NCBI RefSeq assembly: GCF_001730225.1 | Contig: NZ_MIJE01000034.1 | Location: 1 to 64,000 of the forward strand | Length of the DNA: 64,000 bases | Source of the DNA: Desulfuribacillus alkaliarsenatis | GTDB lineage: Bacteria; Bacillota; Bacilli; Desulfuribacillales; Desulfuribacillaceae | Reading direction: 5' to 3' | Shown: in pieces, positions 27,403-36,664 of the stretch | How positions within the stretch are numbered: position 1 is the stretch's first letter | Layout: each line of letters begins with the position of its first letter | Program-made: the position numbers and the translations under genes | The notes under the pieces: generated by a model | The model's database searches: none | What the model was told of the DNA's origin: nothing | What the model saw: only the letters and a program-made list of their open reading frames with translations

Positions 27403-29421
27403 CTATAGTTTTTGGATATTTACAAATGTGTTATAAAAGGCTACTCCAGGACTACCTGTGACAAAATTGCCCATGTCTGTAGGTTGATTTTCGACTAGAT
27501 CATTTACAAATACATTCGACTTAGGTGTCCAGCCTTGGTAGAAGACGATAGAGTTACCGGGAACATCATTTGAGACCCTAGCCTTAGCGACTATACTTCC
27601 ATTTTGATTAAAAACCTTAACCATGGAACCAGTGATGATTGCCAAGTCTGTAGCTGTTATAGGATTAATAACAACCTCAGGCTCTGGCTTCAGCTTTTGA
27701 ATCCAAGGATTATTTTGGAACTGTGAATTTATCGCAAACTGGGCATGTGGTGATAAAAGCCAATAAGGATATTTAGGGGAGTTGCTTTTTTTATCTAGGG
27801 TAGCCATTAAGAACTCAAACTTTTTAGTCGGAGTTTTAAAGGATAAATTCTCCCAAGCAGTAGGTAGCTTGATTTTTTTTGGACCGTCTAGTAGCTCACG
27901 CCAATTATTAATGTCTAATTGTTGGTATAATTCATTATTAAATTCATTATCAATAAAGTCTTCTGAGCTAAGATCAGTTGGAAAACGACAGAATCCAGGT
28001 TGAAGAACATTTAGCGTTTTAGACAGCAATTGAGCTATTTCTAACTCACTTTTACTATCGTAGTATGGCTTAATAGCTGGCTCGTTGATAGCAATCCAAT
28101 GATGCCAGTAGCTCGCTACTATATCCCACTCCTCAAATTGAGTGGTAGTAGGTAAGACTATATCAGAGAGCTGCGCCGTAGGCGTAAGAAACTGATCAAC
28201 GGTTACGATTAATTCGAGATTTTTCAGTGACTTCATTAATGATTTACGAGCAGGTGATTGGGTGAGTAGATTTCTGCATGAAATCCACAGTAGCTTAATA
28301 GGTGGATTATCTAATTCCTGCAGTGCAGTATCAAAGGTATTTATATCAACGGCTCGAAATGAATGCGGTGCGGAACGCATTAAGATATTATAGTTGAACT
28401 GCCATGTTTGTTGCTGGGCGAATTGCACACCACTTCCGATAGTTCCTATGTTACCAGTTATTGCAGCAAGGGCATTGATTGCTCGTATAGTTTGGCCGCC
28501 TTGCAAATGACGCTGAAGACCAAAACCAGTCCAAATCATCATTGGCCGTTTACGATACATTAGCTCAGCAAGCTCTGTAATAACTTCGATTGTTTGACCA
28601 CAGAGACTTAATAAATCGTTAAAGTCGTAATTTTTTAAGCTTTCATTGTAGTGCTCCCAGCCATGTGTATATTGCTTAATAAACTTGGTATCTTGCCAAT
28701 TTTGTTCTATGATTACTTTGGCAATAGCAAGTGCTAGATATATGTCACTACCAGGATTAACCTGGATATAAATATCCGATTTTCTAGCAGTCGTAGTATA
28801 TATAGGGTCAATAACAACAACAGTTGCACCCTGCTCTTTAGCTTTATAGATGAAAGGCATACTATGGACAGCAGTCCATGCGGGATTTACTCCCCACAAT
28901 ATAATAAGCTGAGAATGAACCATTTCCTCGGGGTCAGATGTCAAATAATCACCAAAATCATAGGTGTGAGCGTCTAAACCTGCTGACCAACATGGAGAGC
29001 CAATAGCCTGCGTCGTTGGTCCTAAACTGTTAAACATACCTTCAGCAGCATTGTGTAAAATTCCGAAATTACCAGAGTATTTATTCAATGCTAATGCAAG
29101 ATTGTTTCCATAACGATGGTTAAGGGAAAGGATTTTATCAGCAATTATCTTCATTGCTTCTTCCCATGATATTTCTTGCCATCTCCCAGAACCTCTGTGG
29201 GTTTGCAGCATTGGTGTACGTAGACGTTCGGGATGATATACTCTATTGGTATAGCTATACCCTTTTGTACACAGCTTCCCGTTGGTGTAACTATGTGAGG
29301 GGTCGCCTTCTACTTTATGTAAAATGCCGTTTTGTGTATAAGCAAGTATACTACAAGTATCATAACAATTCCTTGGGCAAGCATGACGTGTAATACGATA
29401 TGATTGATTTTCTGTAGCCAT
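27403..29421 (-). CDS. DMSO-reductase-family molybdopterin oxidoreductase without a Tat signal
   Basis: The ATG at 29421 is chosen: it follows AAAGGGGTG, whereas the longer frame crosses into the divergent gene and reads as non-coding. The 672-residue protein opens with the 4Fe-4S motif ACPRNCYDTC and a fourth Cys in GKLCTKG. It keeps a cysteine in IGSPCWSAG, a likely molybdenum ligand, and has the C-terminal molydopterin dinucleotide-binding domain. It is a close relative of the Tat-exported enzyme at 32.9 kb but starts MATENQSYRITRHACPR with no signal peptide, so it is predicted to be cytoplasmic. The matching Fe-S subunit gene is divergent, 61 bases away. The substrate is unknown. Confidence 0.9.
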   Translation of the reverse strand: MATENQSYRITRHACPRNCYDTCSILAYTQNGILHKVEGDPSHSYTNGKLCTKGYSYTNRVYHPERLRTPMLQTHRGSGRWQEISWEEAMKIIADKILSLNHRYGNNLALALNKYSGNFGILHNAAEGMFNSLGPTTQAIGSPCWSAGLDAHTYDFGDYLTSDPEEMVHSQLIILWGVNPAWTAVHSMPFIYKAKEQGATVVVIDPIYTTTARKSDIYIQVNPGSDIYLALAIAKVIIEQNWQDTKFIKQYTHGWEHYNESLKNYDFNDLLSLCGQTIEVITELAELMYRKRPMMIWTGFGLQRHLQGGQTIRAINALAAITGNIGTIGSGVQFAQQQTWQFNYNILMRSAPHSFRAVDINTFDTALQELDNPPIKLLWISCRNLLTQSPARKSLMKSLKNLELIVTVDQFLTPTAQLSDIVLPTTTQFEEWDIVASYWHHWIAINEPAIKPYYDSKSELEIAQLLSKTLNVLQPGFCRFPTDLSSEDFIDNEFNNELYQQLDINNWRELLDGPKKIKLPTAWENLSFKTPTKKFEFLMATLDKKSNSPKYPYWLLSPHAQFAINSQFQNNPWIQKLKPEPEVVINPITATDLAIITGSMVKVFNQNGSIVAKARVSNDVPGNSIVFYQGWTPKSNVFVNDLVENQPTDMGNFVTGSPGVAFYNTFVNIQKL

Positions 29422-29482
29422 GATAAATACACCCCTTTCTACAAAATATATCATACTATTGACTATAGTGGAGTGATGAGAT

Positions 29483-30058
29483 TTGAAGAAGCAACTTGGA
29501 TTTTTAATGAATTTACAAAAATGCATAGGTTGCCATGGGTGTGAGATGGCTTGCCAGAATGAACATCGACTCCAAGACCATAAACGGAGAAATGTAACCT
29601 CCTTAGGCGAAAGGGAAAATGTTATCGGGTTTTTATCGATGTCTTGTAACCACTGCGTGAATCCTGCATGTATGGCAATCTGTCCTAATAAATGTTTCAA
29701 AAAAAGGCGTGATGGAATTGTTTCACATGATGCAAGTCGCTGCTCAGGCTGCAAAAGCTGCATAGGAGCATGTCCGTTTAATGCACCTAAGTTTAACGCA
29801 TTAACTGGAAAAATAGATAAATGTAATATGTGTATAAATCGTCAACAAGCCAGCTTATTACCTGCTTGTGTAAGTGCATGCATTCCAAAAGCATTAGTAC
29901 ATGTTGACATACCTTCAATGGAAAACGAGTATAGTAAATTACCAGTGGGAATTAAAATGGCACAATTTACGGAACCGTCTGTTCGTTTTATATTGCCCGA
30001 AAAACCGAAACGCTACTTAGCGAACATAAGCGGTCGGCGCAAGGAGGATTCAATATGA
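29483..30058 (+). CDS. Four-cluster Fe-S electron transfer subunit (DmsB-like)
   Basis: A 191-residue protein with sixteen cysteines in four ferredoxin-type groups: CIGCHGCEMACQ, CNHCVNPACMAICP, CSGCKSCIGACP and CNMCINRQQASLLPACVSACIP. This is the usual electron-transfer partner of DMSO-reductase-type enzymes. The start is TTG 29483 with GGAG nine bases upstream. It faces the minus-strand catalytic subunit gene across a 61-base shared promoter region, and its stop overlaps the regulator gene that follows (ATGA), so it is co-translated with that gene. Confidence 0.9.
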   Translation: MKKQLGFLMNLQKCIGCHGCEMACQNEHRLQDHKRRNVTSLGERENVIGFLSMSCNHCVNPACMAICPNKCFKKRRDGIVSHDASRCSGCKSCIGACPFNAPKFNALTGKIDKCNMCINRQQASLLPACVSACIPKALVHVDIPSMENEYSKLPVGIKMAQFTEPSVRFILPEKPKRYLANISGRRKEDSI

Positions 30059-31752
30059 AAGTAGACTCATTGTTACTACGGGAACTGTTATTTATGGAAC
30101 CCCTCGTAAGGTACCAGTTGTTAAATGGTGTAATTACTAATGAGATTTCAATCTCGGAATTAGTATGCTTCGATAGTAACGTTGCCAGTAAAGATGTCAA
30201 CAAGGCTGCCAGAAAAGATGTACAACTAGCTGAAAAATCAATGCTAGTTCTAGAATTAGACAACAGTTCGCTATTGGATACTATAGACACCTTGAAGCAA
30301 GAATCGATGCATAGAAATATATTAGAGGACAATATAAAAGCCCTTTGTTTATTACATGAAAATAATATCGCTATACCAGAAATCGTATATCAAGCAATTA
30401 AGCAAGTACATATACCAGTAATATTTTTAGAGAAGTTAACCTTTGAGCAGTTACTAAGCTATTATCAATTTGCAAAGCAGCTTAAGGAAAGCGGTATGCT
30501 ACTAGAATATATAAGAGCTTCAAACAATTATCTATATTCATTATTAAACAAGCACGGTATAAGCTACCTCTGGTCGTTTTTGGAGCAGACTATCCAGCAA
30601 TCAATATTTCTATTCAACTCACGACTTGAACCATTAGCATTAACGGATTCTATGGTAGATGAAATAGCAGCAAAAAAAGAAGAGTGGACTGAATTAAGAT
30701 CTGCTTTTCAAATGTATAAAGGAACTAAGCAGGAACATATAGAACTAACAGCTAAAAGTGCAGCAACTGGAAAAACGAAAAATTGGAAGCTCTTAAATAT
30801 AGAAATTGACATGCAACAGGGGTATGTCGGAATACTTGAAGAAAACGGACAATTACAGGCAGTTGATGTAGCCCATGTACAAAGAGCTTTGCCGTTAATA
30901 GTAGCAGAGCTATTAAAACAACGGGAAATTACTGAAACTAAAAAATCCTATAAACAAAGCTTTCTATATGATTTATTGCATAATAACCTAGAGGAGGCTT
31001 CGGACCTGGTTATAAGCCAGGGAAAATTATGGGACTGGGATTTAACAAAGCCGTACCAGCTACTACTTATTGAATTTTCAAGGCAAAATATAACTAAATT
31101 GAATCATGAGGAATATAAGCACACTCAATTACTAATTAAAAATCTATTAGCTAGTAGTTTTAAAGTGGCAATTGTAGAAGAGTTAAATGGACAAATCGTT
31201 GTAATGTACTCAGACAGTATTGGCATAGCTAAAGTCCGCAAACAACGTAAAGAATCTGCATTGGCGATTGCCGAGACAATCCAAGAAAAAATTAGAAATG
31301 TTTTCCCTGAAAGTAAAGTCACAGTAGGTATTGGCAGATTTTACCCAACAACTGATGATTTATGTCGAGCTTATCAAGAGGCCAAGACTGCTGTAGAGTT
31401 AAGCAAGTATATGCCAGATGTACACATTATGCATTTCGAGGATTTGGGTGTAATGCGCCTGTTAACTAATATTAGGAACGAGCAGTTAGAGGATTTCTTT
31501 AAGGAATATTTAGAAGAGCTTTTGATGTTTGATGAAGAAAACAACACGAATTTCCTGCAATCATTAAACGTGTACTTTACCGAAAATGGAAACTTAAAGG
31601 CGGCAGCAAAAAAATTATATGTTCATACAAACACACTGCGCTACCGACTAAAAAAAGCTGAAGAGATTCTAAAAGTAGACCTGCAAAAACCAGGTGACTT
31701 TGTAAATTTATATGTTGCATCGTTAATTCATAATTTGAATCAAAATAAATGA
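30055..31752 (+). CDS. PucR/CdaR-type transcription regulator
   Basis: A 565-residue regulator. The C-terminal helix-turn-helix reads AAAKKLYVHTNTLRYRLKKA, the hallmark of PucR-family C-terminal DNA-binding domains. A middle region around 310-450 (including ITVGIGRF-like VTVGIGRFYPTTDD) matches the degenerate GGDEF-like domain of the family. The N-terminal 300 residues are helical and of unknown type. It starts in a 4-base overlap with the Fe-S gene and lies directly between the two Mo-enzyme systems, so control of one or both is likely but inferred. A terminator follows immediately. Confidence 0.85.
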   Translation: MKVDSLLLRELLFMEPLVRYQLLNGVITNEISISELVCFDSNVASKDVNKAARKDVQLAEKSMLVLELDNSSLLDTIDTLKQESMHRNILEDNIKALCLLHENNIAIPEIVYQAIKQVHIPVIFLEKLTFEQLLSYYQFAKQLKESGMLLEYIRASNNYLYSLLNKHGISYLWSFLEQTIQQSIFLFNSRLEPLALTDSMVDEIAAKKEEWTELRSAFQMYKGTKQEHIELTAKSAATGKTKNWKLLNIEIDMQQGYVGILEENGQLQAVDVAHVQRALPLIVAELLKQREITETKKSYKQSFLYDLLHNNLEEASDLVISQGKLWDWDLTKPYQLLLIEFSRQNITKLNHEEYKHTQLLIKNLLASSFKVAIVEELNGQIVVMYSDSIGIAKVRKQRKESALAIAETIQEKIRNVFPESKVTVGIGRFYPTTDDLCRAYQEAKTAVELSKYMPDVHIMHFEDLGVMRLLTNIRNEQLEDFFKEYLEELLMFDEENNTNFLQSLNVYFTENGNLKAAAKKLYVHTNTLRYRLKKAEEILKVDLQKPGDFVNLYVASLIHNLNQNK

Positions 31753-31774
31753 GCTCCCTGTGGAGCTTTTTTTT
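31752..31774 (+). terminator. Intrinsic terminator after the PucR-type gene
   Basis: AGCTCC (31752-31757) and GGAGCT (31762-31767) enclose a CTGT loop, followed by seven Ts. Confidence 0.85.
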
Positions 31775-31898
31775 GATTGTAAAAAATACAAAAAACAATA
31801 GAAAGGTTTGAATAATATCACAATCAGCTTCACAAAAAATTCAAATATAATATAAGCAAGACTAGTCTAACAAACCTAAATTTGAAAGGGGGATGTTT

Positions 31899-32210
31899 AT
31901 GTTTACAAGAAAGCAAATTGTTTTAGCACTTAGTATATTCATGTTGTTAATCGCCTTAGTAGGCTGTGGTTCTGAGACTTCTGAAGTTTCGGTAAGTAGT
32001 GGGGTAATTGATAAGGAATACGAAGGGGTAGTAAATCCACAAATTCCTATGGAATTCAAATTAACAGAAGAAGAGAAGAAGAATGGTGTGCAAAAAGTCA
32101 CAATTGAAGGAAGTAATGACAAAGATAGTAGTGATGAAGAAGATACTGACGAACAATCATCAGACGAAGAAGATGATGGGGGCGAGGAACGTGCCAGACC
32201 AAACATTTAA
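31899..32210 (+). CDS. Small acidic lipoprotein of unknown function
   Basis: ATG 31899 is preferred because GAAAGGGGG (31884-31892) lies six bases upstream; the ATG at 31893 is adjacent to it. The 103-residue protein has a signal peptide ending in the lipobox LVGC (Cys about residue 23), then a short region, then an extremely acidic tail (SSDEEDTDEQSSDEEDDGGE). It is first in the operon of the exported Mo enzyme and overlaps the start of the chaperone gene by 20 bases. It would be anchored outside the membrane near that enzyme; its role is unknown. Confidence 0.78.
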   Translation: MFTRKQIVLALSIFMLLIALVGCGSETSEVSVSSGVIDKEYEGVVNPQIPMEFKLTEEEKKNGVQKVTIEGSNDKDSSDEEDTDEQSSDEEDDGGEERARPNI

Positions 32211-32928
32211 TAGAAGTTCATTAGAACAGCGGATTATTGTATATAAGCTGGCATCAATGTATTACCAAGATGGGGTTAAAGTAATCAATGATGACAGAAT
32301 ACGCATGCTTATTGATAATATAGACTTCGATAATCAGCATATTCTCACAGCTATAAAGATGCTAGAAGATAGCAGTCTTATTGACGCTAAGACTTTAGAA
32401 CAGACAGAATTTGACTATAACAAGCTATTTGTAGGTCCTGGAAAAGTCAAAGCACCTCCATATGAATCAGTATACAGGAATCCAAAACGATTATTAATGC
32501 AGCAAGAGACTTTAGCTGTGAGAAATTTCTATAGAAAGCTCGGTATTGAGTGTAAGGATAATGGAAGTCAGCCTGATGATCACTTAGGGTTAGAATTAGA
32601 GTTTATGAGTTACTTATTACACTGTGTATTGCAGGAGCAAAATCAACAGGAACAGATTTCACAAGAACAGAATTCACAAGAACAAATTTTAAAAGAACAG
32701 AATTTGCAGAGTCAGTATTTAGAAGTCTATAAAGAGTTCTTGGAGCAGCACATATTGCAGTGGGTGCCTAAACATTGTGAACAGGTTTTAGAGAATAGTG
32801 GCAGTGTAATATGTCGTGCTATGGCTTTGTTGTTAAAAGGTATGATGGAAGTAGAAAATTCAGATAGGAACGTATTTATAGATTTACAGGGAGGGAAACA
32901 TGATGAGCGAACAATGCAAACTTTCTAG
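32191..32928 (+). CDS. TorD-family chaperone for the molybdoenzyme
   Basis: GTG 32191 is chosen: GGGGGCGAGG precedes it, and upstream codons lie in the lipoprotein gene in another frame. The 245-residue protein shows the TorD/DmsD signature EFDYNKLFVGPGKVKAPPYE (residues about 69-88). These chaperones bind Tat signal peptides and hold the apo-enzyme until cofactor insertion. An unusual run of six glutamine-rich pentapeptides interrupts it near residues 148-177. The gene overlaps the Mo enzyme gene by 29 bases, in line with a dedicated chaperone. Confidence 0.85.
   Translation: MPDQTFNRSSLEQRIIVYKLASMYYQDGVKVINDDRIRMLIDNIDFDNQHILTAIKMLEDSSLIDAKTLEQTEFDYNKLFVGPGKVKAPPYESVYRNPKRLLMQQETLAVRNFYRKLGIECKDNGSQPDDHLGLELEFMSYLLHCVLQEQNQQEQISQEQNSQEQILKEQNLQSQYLEVYKEFLEQHILQWVPKHCEQVLENSGSVICRAMALLLKGMMEVENSDRNVFIDLQGGKHDERTMQTF
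32632..32721 (+). repeat. Six 15-bp tandem repeats inside the TorD gene
   Basis: Six in-frame 15-base units encode QEQNQ, QEQIS, QEQNS, QEQIL, KEQNL and QSQYL. The inner units are about 70-90% identical at DNA level (consensus CAAGAACAGAATTCA), and the outer ones are diverged. Confidence 0.8.
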
Positions 32929-35098
32929 ACGAACATTTGTAAAAGGGGCTGCGGCAGCAGGGGCGCTTGCAAGCTTGGGTCTTACAGCCGGGTATGAACT
33001 CAGTGGACTGCAACAAGCCAAAGCTCAAAACAACGTAAATGCGCAGACTTTTAGAAATGCTTGTCCGAGAAATTGTTATGATACATGTGCCATTCTGACA
33101 ACGGTTGAAGATGGCGTAATTACAAAGGTTACTGGTAATCCAGATAATACCTATACACGTGGAAAGCTATGTGTAAAAGGAAACTCTTATACGAGAATGG
33201 TATATGCTCCAGATCGCATTAAATATCCAATGCGTCAAAAGGGCAGAGGATCTGGCAACTGGGAAAGAATCTCTTGGGATGAAGCATTTACAGAAATCGC
33301 ACAGAATATTCTAAAAATCAAAGAAACCTATGGTAGTACACTACCTATTTGTCTCAATAAATATTCAGGAAACTTCGATATCATGCACTATGGTATTGAA
33401 GGTACAATGGCTAGCATTGGCTACACTACAAGGGCAATCGGCACACCATGCTGGCCAGCGGGGATAGACGCTCAGACATTTGATTTTGGAACAATCTATA
33501 ACAATGATCCAGAGGATATTTTAAATTCTAAGTATTTAATTTTATGGGGAGTAAACCCTGCTTGGTGCGCTGTTCATTCCATGTATATTATTGAGGAAGC
33601 GAAGAAAAATGGCTGTAAAATCATTGCTATAGACCCGATTTTAACGGCTACGGCTTCTAGGGCAGATATGTTTATTCAGATTAAACCTAGTACGGACGGA
33701 GCACTTGCCTTAGGAATGGCTAAATATATTTATGATAATAACCTTTATGACGCTGATTGGTTGATTAGGAATGCTAAAGGGTACGAAGAATTTTTCGGTT
33801 ATGTGAACAACAATATTACTTTGGAGTGGGCAGCAGAAAAAACAGGTATTCCAGTAGCGGTAATTGAACAGCTTGCAAGGGAATATGCAACTGCAGACCC
33901 TGCAAACATTTGGATAGGTTATGGTATGCAACGTCACACAAATGGTGGTGCTAACGTACGCGCGATTGATGCATTAGCAGCTATTACTGGAAACGTAGGT
34001 AAAAAAGGTGGCGGTGCTCAGTATGCTCAGCTAGAAACATGGGGCTTTAACTACCATGCTATGGTCAAACCTCAACCGGAAGGTACTACAGGTGATGGCG
34101 ACAGAGGCATAAATATGAATAACTTTGGTGCAGATGTTTTGGCAGCACAGGATCCACCAATAAAGATGATGTGGATTGCAGCCCGTAATCCAGTGGCACA
34201 GGACCCAGAAGTTTCTGTAGTTTTAAAAGCATTCGAAGCTATGGACTTTGTAGTAACAGCAGACCTATTCATGAATGATACTGTTAAAATGTCAGACATT
34301 GTACTTCCTGTTACCACGCCTTTTGAATCACCTGGAGTTAACGTAAGCTATTGGCATTATTGGTTGAACTTAAACGAACAAGCAATAAAACCAATAGGTG
34401 AATGCAAGAACGATGTTGAGATCGCTATGGGCTTATCAGCAAAAATGAACGAGCTATCACCAGGTTCATGCACCTATCCAACATCAGGTGATTTAGACGA
34501 ATGGGTAGAAAAAGAATTTAATGATGGTATCTTAAAACAATTTGGCTTAAAAGACTTTGATGAGTTAAAGCAAAAAGGTACGGTAAAAGCTAAAAGTGGT
34601 TTAATCGCATGGGAAAGAGGGAACTTCCGTACTCCTTCAAGAAAATATGAGCTGTATTCAGAAGAAGCTGAGAAATTTGGTAATCATCCGCTGCCAGTGT
34701 ATGTAGAAGAAATGCAAGCACCTAGTGGGTATCCATTCCGTTGCATTTCACCACATTGGAAATTGAATATTCATAGTCAATTCCAAAATATTGACTGGAT
34801 GGAAGCAATCAATGATCAACCGTTTGTAGAGATTCATCCTAATGTAGCTAAACGACTAGGAATTCAAACGGGTGATGCGGTTAAGGTCTATAACGACTTA
34901 GGTTATGTCCAGCTGGCTGCTAAAATCACAGGTACGATATCAGAAGATACCTTAGTTGTTTATGAAGCTTGGTATAAAAACAAGAATTTCAATATCAACT
35001 ATACTGTTAAAGCGATACCAGCAGATATGGGTGCAAAAGCAACAGGTATGCCAGGTATTGCATTCCATGATAATTTCGTAAACATAACAAAAGTGTAA
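32900..35098 (+). CDS. Tat-exported DMSO-reductase-family molybdoenzyme, catalytic subunit
   Basis: A 732-residue protein. The N-terminus has the twin-arginine motif SRRTFVK followed by a hydrophobic stretch, then the 4Fe-4S motif ACPRNCYDTC with a fourth Cys in GKLCVKG. The likely molybdenum-ligand cysteine is in IGTPCWPAG, and a C-terminal dinucleotide-binding domain follows. It heads a complete A-B-C module with an Fe-S subunit and membrane anchor, so it should work on the outer face and exchange electrons with the quinone pool. Substrates such as sulfur compounds, arsenate or S- and N-oxides are possible; none can be chosen from sequence alone. ATG 32903 is an equally good start behind GGGAGGG. 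Confidence 0.92.
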   Translation: MMSEQCKLSRRTFVKGAAAAGALASLGLTAGYELSGLQQAKAQNNVNAQTFRNACPRNCYDTCAILTTVEDGVITKVTGNPDNTYTRGKLCVKGNSYTRMVYAPDRIKYPMRQKGRGSGNWERISWDEAFTEIAQNILKIKETYGSTLPICLNKYSGNFDIMHYGIEGTMASIGYTTRAIGTPCWPAGIDAQTFDFGTIYNNDPEDILNSKYLILWGVNPAWCAVHSMYIIEEAKKNGCKIIAIDPILTATASRADMFIQIKPSTDGALALGMAKYIYDNNLYDADWLIRNAKGYEEFFGYVNNNITLEWAAEKTGIPVAVIEQLAREYATADPANIWIGYGMQRHTNGGANVRAIDALAAITGNVGKKGGGAQYAQLETWGFNYHAMVKPQPEGTTGDGDRGINMNNFGADVLAAQDPPIKMMWIAARNPVAQDPEVSVVLKAFEAMDFVVTADLFMNDTVKMSDIVLPVTTPFESPGVNVSYWHYWLNLNEQAIKPIGECKNDVEIAMGLSAKMNELSPGSCTYPTSGDLDEWVEKEFNDGILKQFGLKDFDELKQKGTVKAKSGLIAWERGNFRTPSRKYELYSEEAEKFGNHPLPVYVEEMQAPSGYPFRCISPHWKLNIHSQFQNIDWMEAINDQPFVEIHPNVAKRLGIQTGDAVKVYNDLGYVQLAAKITGTISEDTLVVYEAWYKNKNFNINYTVKAIPADMGAKATGMPGIAFHDNFVNITKV

Positions 35099-35110
35099 GG
35101 AGGGATTAAT

Positions 35111-35677
35111 GTGTCGAAAAAATTAGGGTTTCTAGTAAATAGTGATCGTTGTGTGGGCTGTCATTCCTGTGAAATGGCATGCAAGAACTATTATCAGCAA
35201 GATCCTGAAATTCGCTGGAGAAAAGTATATGCAGTTAAAGAAGGGGCTCATTCAACTATCCCGCTAAGAGAATATATATCAGTTGCCTGTAACCATTGCG
35301 AAGAACCGTCATGTATGAAGGCGTGTCCAGCAAGGGCATATAGTAAGCGTCAAGATGGCATTGTTGTTCATCATCAAAGTCGCTGCATTGGTTGCAAGAT
35401 GTGTATTATGGCCTGTCCATATAATGTTCCTGAATACAATGCGAGCATGAAGAAAGTAGAAAAGTGTCATATGTGCTACGAAAGAATTGATCGAGGAGAT
35501 AAACCAGCATGCGTTGAAGGTTGTCCAGTGGATGCGATAGACATCATTGATCTAAATGCTATATCTGGTTTTGGTATGGACACTAATTATGCAGGATTTC
35601 CTAATCCTGAGATAACTAAGTCGACAACAAGATTTATTAAGCCTAAAGCTCTCATGCAAGTAAGGAGGGAAAAATAA
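35111..35677 (+). CDS. Four-cluster Fe-S subunit of the exported molybdoenzyme
   Basis: A 188-residue DmsB/PhsB-type protein with four cysteine groups: CVGCHSCEMACK, CNHCEEPSCMKACP, CIGCKMCIMACP and CHMCYERIDRGDKPACVEGCP. It passes electrons between the membrane anchor and the catalytic subunit and is likely carried across the membrane with that subunit, as it has no signal of its own. GTG 35111 follows AAGGAGGG. The stop overlaps the start of the anchor gene (TAATG). Confidence 0.92.
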   Translation: MSKKLGFLVNSDRCVGCHSCEMACKNYYQQDPEIRWRKVYAVKEGAHSTIPLREYISVACNHCEEPSCMKACPARAYSKRQDGIVVHHQSRCIGCKMCIMACPYNVPEYNASMKKVEKCHMCYERIDRGDKPACVEGCPVDAIDIIDLNAISGFGMDTNYAGFPNPEITKSTTRFIKPKALMQVRREK

Positions 35678-36501
35678 TGAGTGAAATTACCTTAGTTCTG
35701 TTCACGGTCCTAACACAGCTTGCTGTGGGTGCATTAGTTACACTGTGGCTACTAGAGACCTTAGGCAAGAAAGTTAAGGTTGAAACAGGAAAGTTTTTGA
35801 CAACTACCGTTTTGGGAATTACTGCTGTAGGTATAGTGATTTCGTTATTCCATCTAGGTAGCCCAGCGATGGCATTTCTAGCGTTAAGTAATATTGCAAA
35901 CTCTTGGTTAAGTAGAGAAATATTAATGTTTGGCTTGTTCTTCGTGGCGGCACTTGTATATCTGCTGCAATGGAAGGAAGGACAACAGCAAGCAAGAAAA
36001 ATTGTCGGCTGTGTCACTGCGATAATCGGTACAGTAGCAGTAATGTTTTCAGGAATGATTTATGTCTTACCAGCAATGCCAGCATGGAACAACTTTTCAC
36101 CAGTATTATTCTTCCTTGTAACAGCATTTTTGCTAGGTCCGATATACACGTTCATGGTATTAAGATTTAAGGACGACATTGAGGCACCTAAAATACCTGT
36201 AGCTGTTTCTGTAGTACTTGGATTCTCAATCATTAGCTTTGTTCTGTATCTGACAACAATGCAAGCAGGGGTGATTGAACAAAACCTGACGGCTGTTAAC
36301 ATAATTGCCAGCGAAGCGTTTTGGCTACGGGCTGCAGTCGGTTGGTTATTACCTCTGGGCATTCTCGGATATTTCGCCTATAAACAGCAAAAAATGACAC
36401 AACCAGTGGTTATAACTGTGTTCTTATTGCTACTTGTTGGCGAGCTTGTAGGAAGAGAATTGTTTTATAGTGCTATTGTAGGTATGCAAATTGGCCTGTA
36501 A
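35677..36501 (+). CDS. DmsC-type membrane anchor subunit
   Basis: A 274-residue protein with eight hydrophobic segments. The early FHLGSPAMAFLALSNIANSW motif is characteristic of DmsC anchors, which oxidise or reduce menaquinone and dock the A-B subunits. It overlaps the Fe-S gene by one base and is closed by a strong terminator. Together with the two preceding genes it makes a complete respiratory complex. Confidence 0.9.
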   Translation: MSEITLVLFTVLTQLAVGALVTLWLLETLGKKVKVETGKFLTTTVLGITAVGIVISLFHLGSPAMAFLALSNIANSWLSREILMFGLFFVAALVYLLQWKEGQQQARKIVGCVTAIIGTVAVMFSGMIYVLPAMPAWNNFSPVLFFLVTAFLLGPIYTFMVLRFKDDIEAPKIPVAVSVVLGFSIISFVLYLTTMQAGVIEQNLTAVNIIASEAFWLRAAVGWLLPLGILGYFAYKQQKMTQPVVITVFLLLLVGELVGRELFYSAIVGMQIGL

Positions 36502-36520
36502 ATGTAACTTTTAAACTAGC

Positions 36521-36565
36521 AAAAACGGTGTGTAAGCTTAAAACAACAAAGCCCACACCGTTTTT
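36521..36565 (+). terminator. Intrinsic terminator of the molybdoenzyme operon
   Basis: AAAAACGGTGTG (36521-36532) and CACACCGTTTTT (36554-36565) form a perfect 12-bp stem with a T-rich end, followed by ATATT. Confidence 0.9.
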
Positions 36566-36664
36566 ATATTGCACACAATCTTTAATACGGTATTAATTGT
36601 TTGTATTTAGTGAGTATACCAGATAAAATATTAATGAATTTACTATAGAGCTTGGATGTGATTT

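Noticed and set aside
29422-29763. N-terminal extension of the minus-strand molybdoenzyme frame
   Set aside because: It overlaps the divergent Fe-S gene, has no signal or family match, and a ribosome site fits the ATG at 29421.
32632-32721. CRISPR-like array
   Set aside because: Units are 15 bp, contiguous and in frame with a TorD protein, with no spacers.
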